DNA of 14,085 nucleotides. It comes from Ruminococcus sp. GTDB taxonomy: Bacteria; Bacillota; Clostridia; Oscillospirales; Ruminococcaceae. The position numbers and the translations under genes were made by a program. The notes below the pieces were generated by a model. That model searched no databases. It was not told the DNA's origin and was given only the letters and a program-made list of their open reading frames with translations. Position 1 is the stretch's first letter. Every line of letters begins with the position of its first letter. The stretch spans positions 1 to 14,085 of the forward strand of contig JAFYET010000254.1 of assembly GCA_017544125.1 (NCBI GenBank), written 5' to 3'. This document shows, one piece after another, positions 14,069 to 14,085 of this stretch.

Positions 14069-14085
14069 TGCATAATTAAGGTGTC

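Overview
The window looks like chromosomal core sequence from a Gram-positive, endospore-lineage Firmicute, most likely a Ruminococcus-like clostridium (Oscillospiraceae). Evidence for this is a SpoIIP homologue, a fused SecDF, strong AGGAGG-type ribosome binding sites, consensus housekeeping promoters, and heavy ATA and AGA/AGG codon use in many genes. The genus is inferred from the style of the sequence, not from a database match. There are ten protein genes, one of them only 49 codons long. I found no rRNA, tRNA, CRISPR array, insertion sequence or phage gene.

Left part (1-5244, all minus strand): the N-terminal half of rpoB, cut by the window edge; a small SH3b-domain protein with a 24-bp tandem repeat in its tail; and a fused secDF. 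Each is a separate unit with its own promoter, and the SH3b gene and secDF each end in a visible intrinsic terminator. rpoB and secDF have perfect TTGACA-17-TATAAT promoters.

Middle (5437-8765, plus strand): a probable operon starting at another perfect consensus promoter. It encodes a CNNM/CorC-type membrane protein (DUF21-CBS-CBS-CorC_HlyC), a secreted lipoprotein with a transglutaminase-like domain, and a 49-residue single-pass membrane protein, and ends at a strong terminator. Next comes spoIIP (8842-10026) behind a candidate sporulation sigma-E type promoter. It converges on a minus-strand, membrane-anchored VanY/LdcB-type peptidase gene (10074-11051) across a shared hairpin.

Right part (11220-14068, plus strand): a probable three-gene operon encoding a divergent MraY/WecA-family polyprenyl-phosphate sugar-phosphate transferase, a UPF0104/MprF-N-type multi-pass membrane protein (flippase-like), and a CDP-alcohol phosphatidyltransferase of the PssA type. 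Together they suggest membrane-lipid or lipid-linked glycan chemistry.

Most genes concern the cell envelope: protein export, ion or lipid handling, peptidoglycan trimming and lipid synthesis. The points most worth a second look are the right-hand lipid module with its altered MraY motifs, an Asp-to-Ala change at the conserved proton-path position of SecF, the sporulation-type promoter before spoIIP, a dispersed 7-bp tandem repeat found twice beside terminators, and the tiny membrane protein after the transglutaminase lipoprotein.
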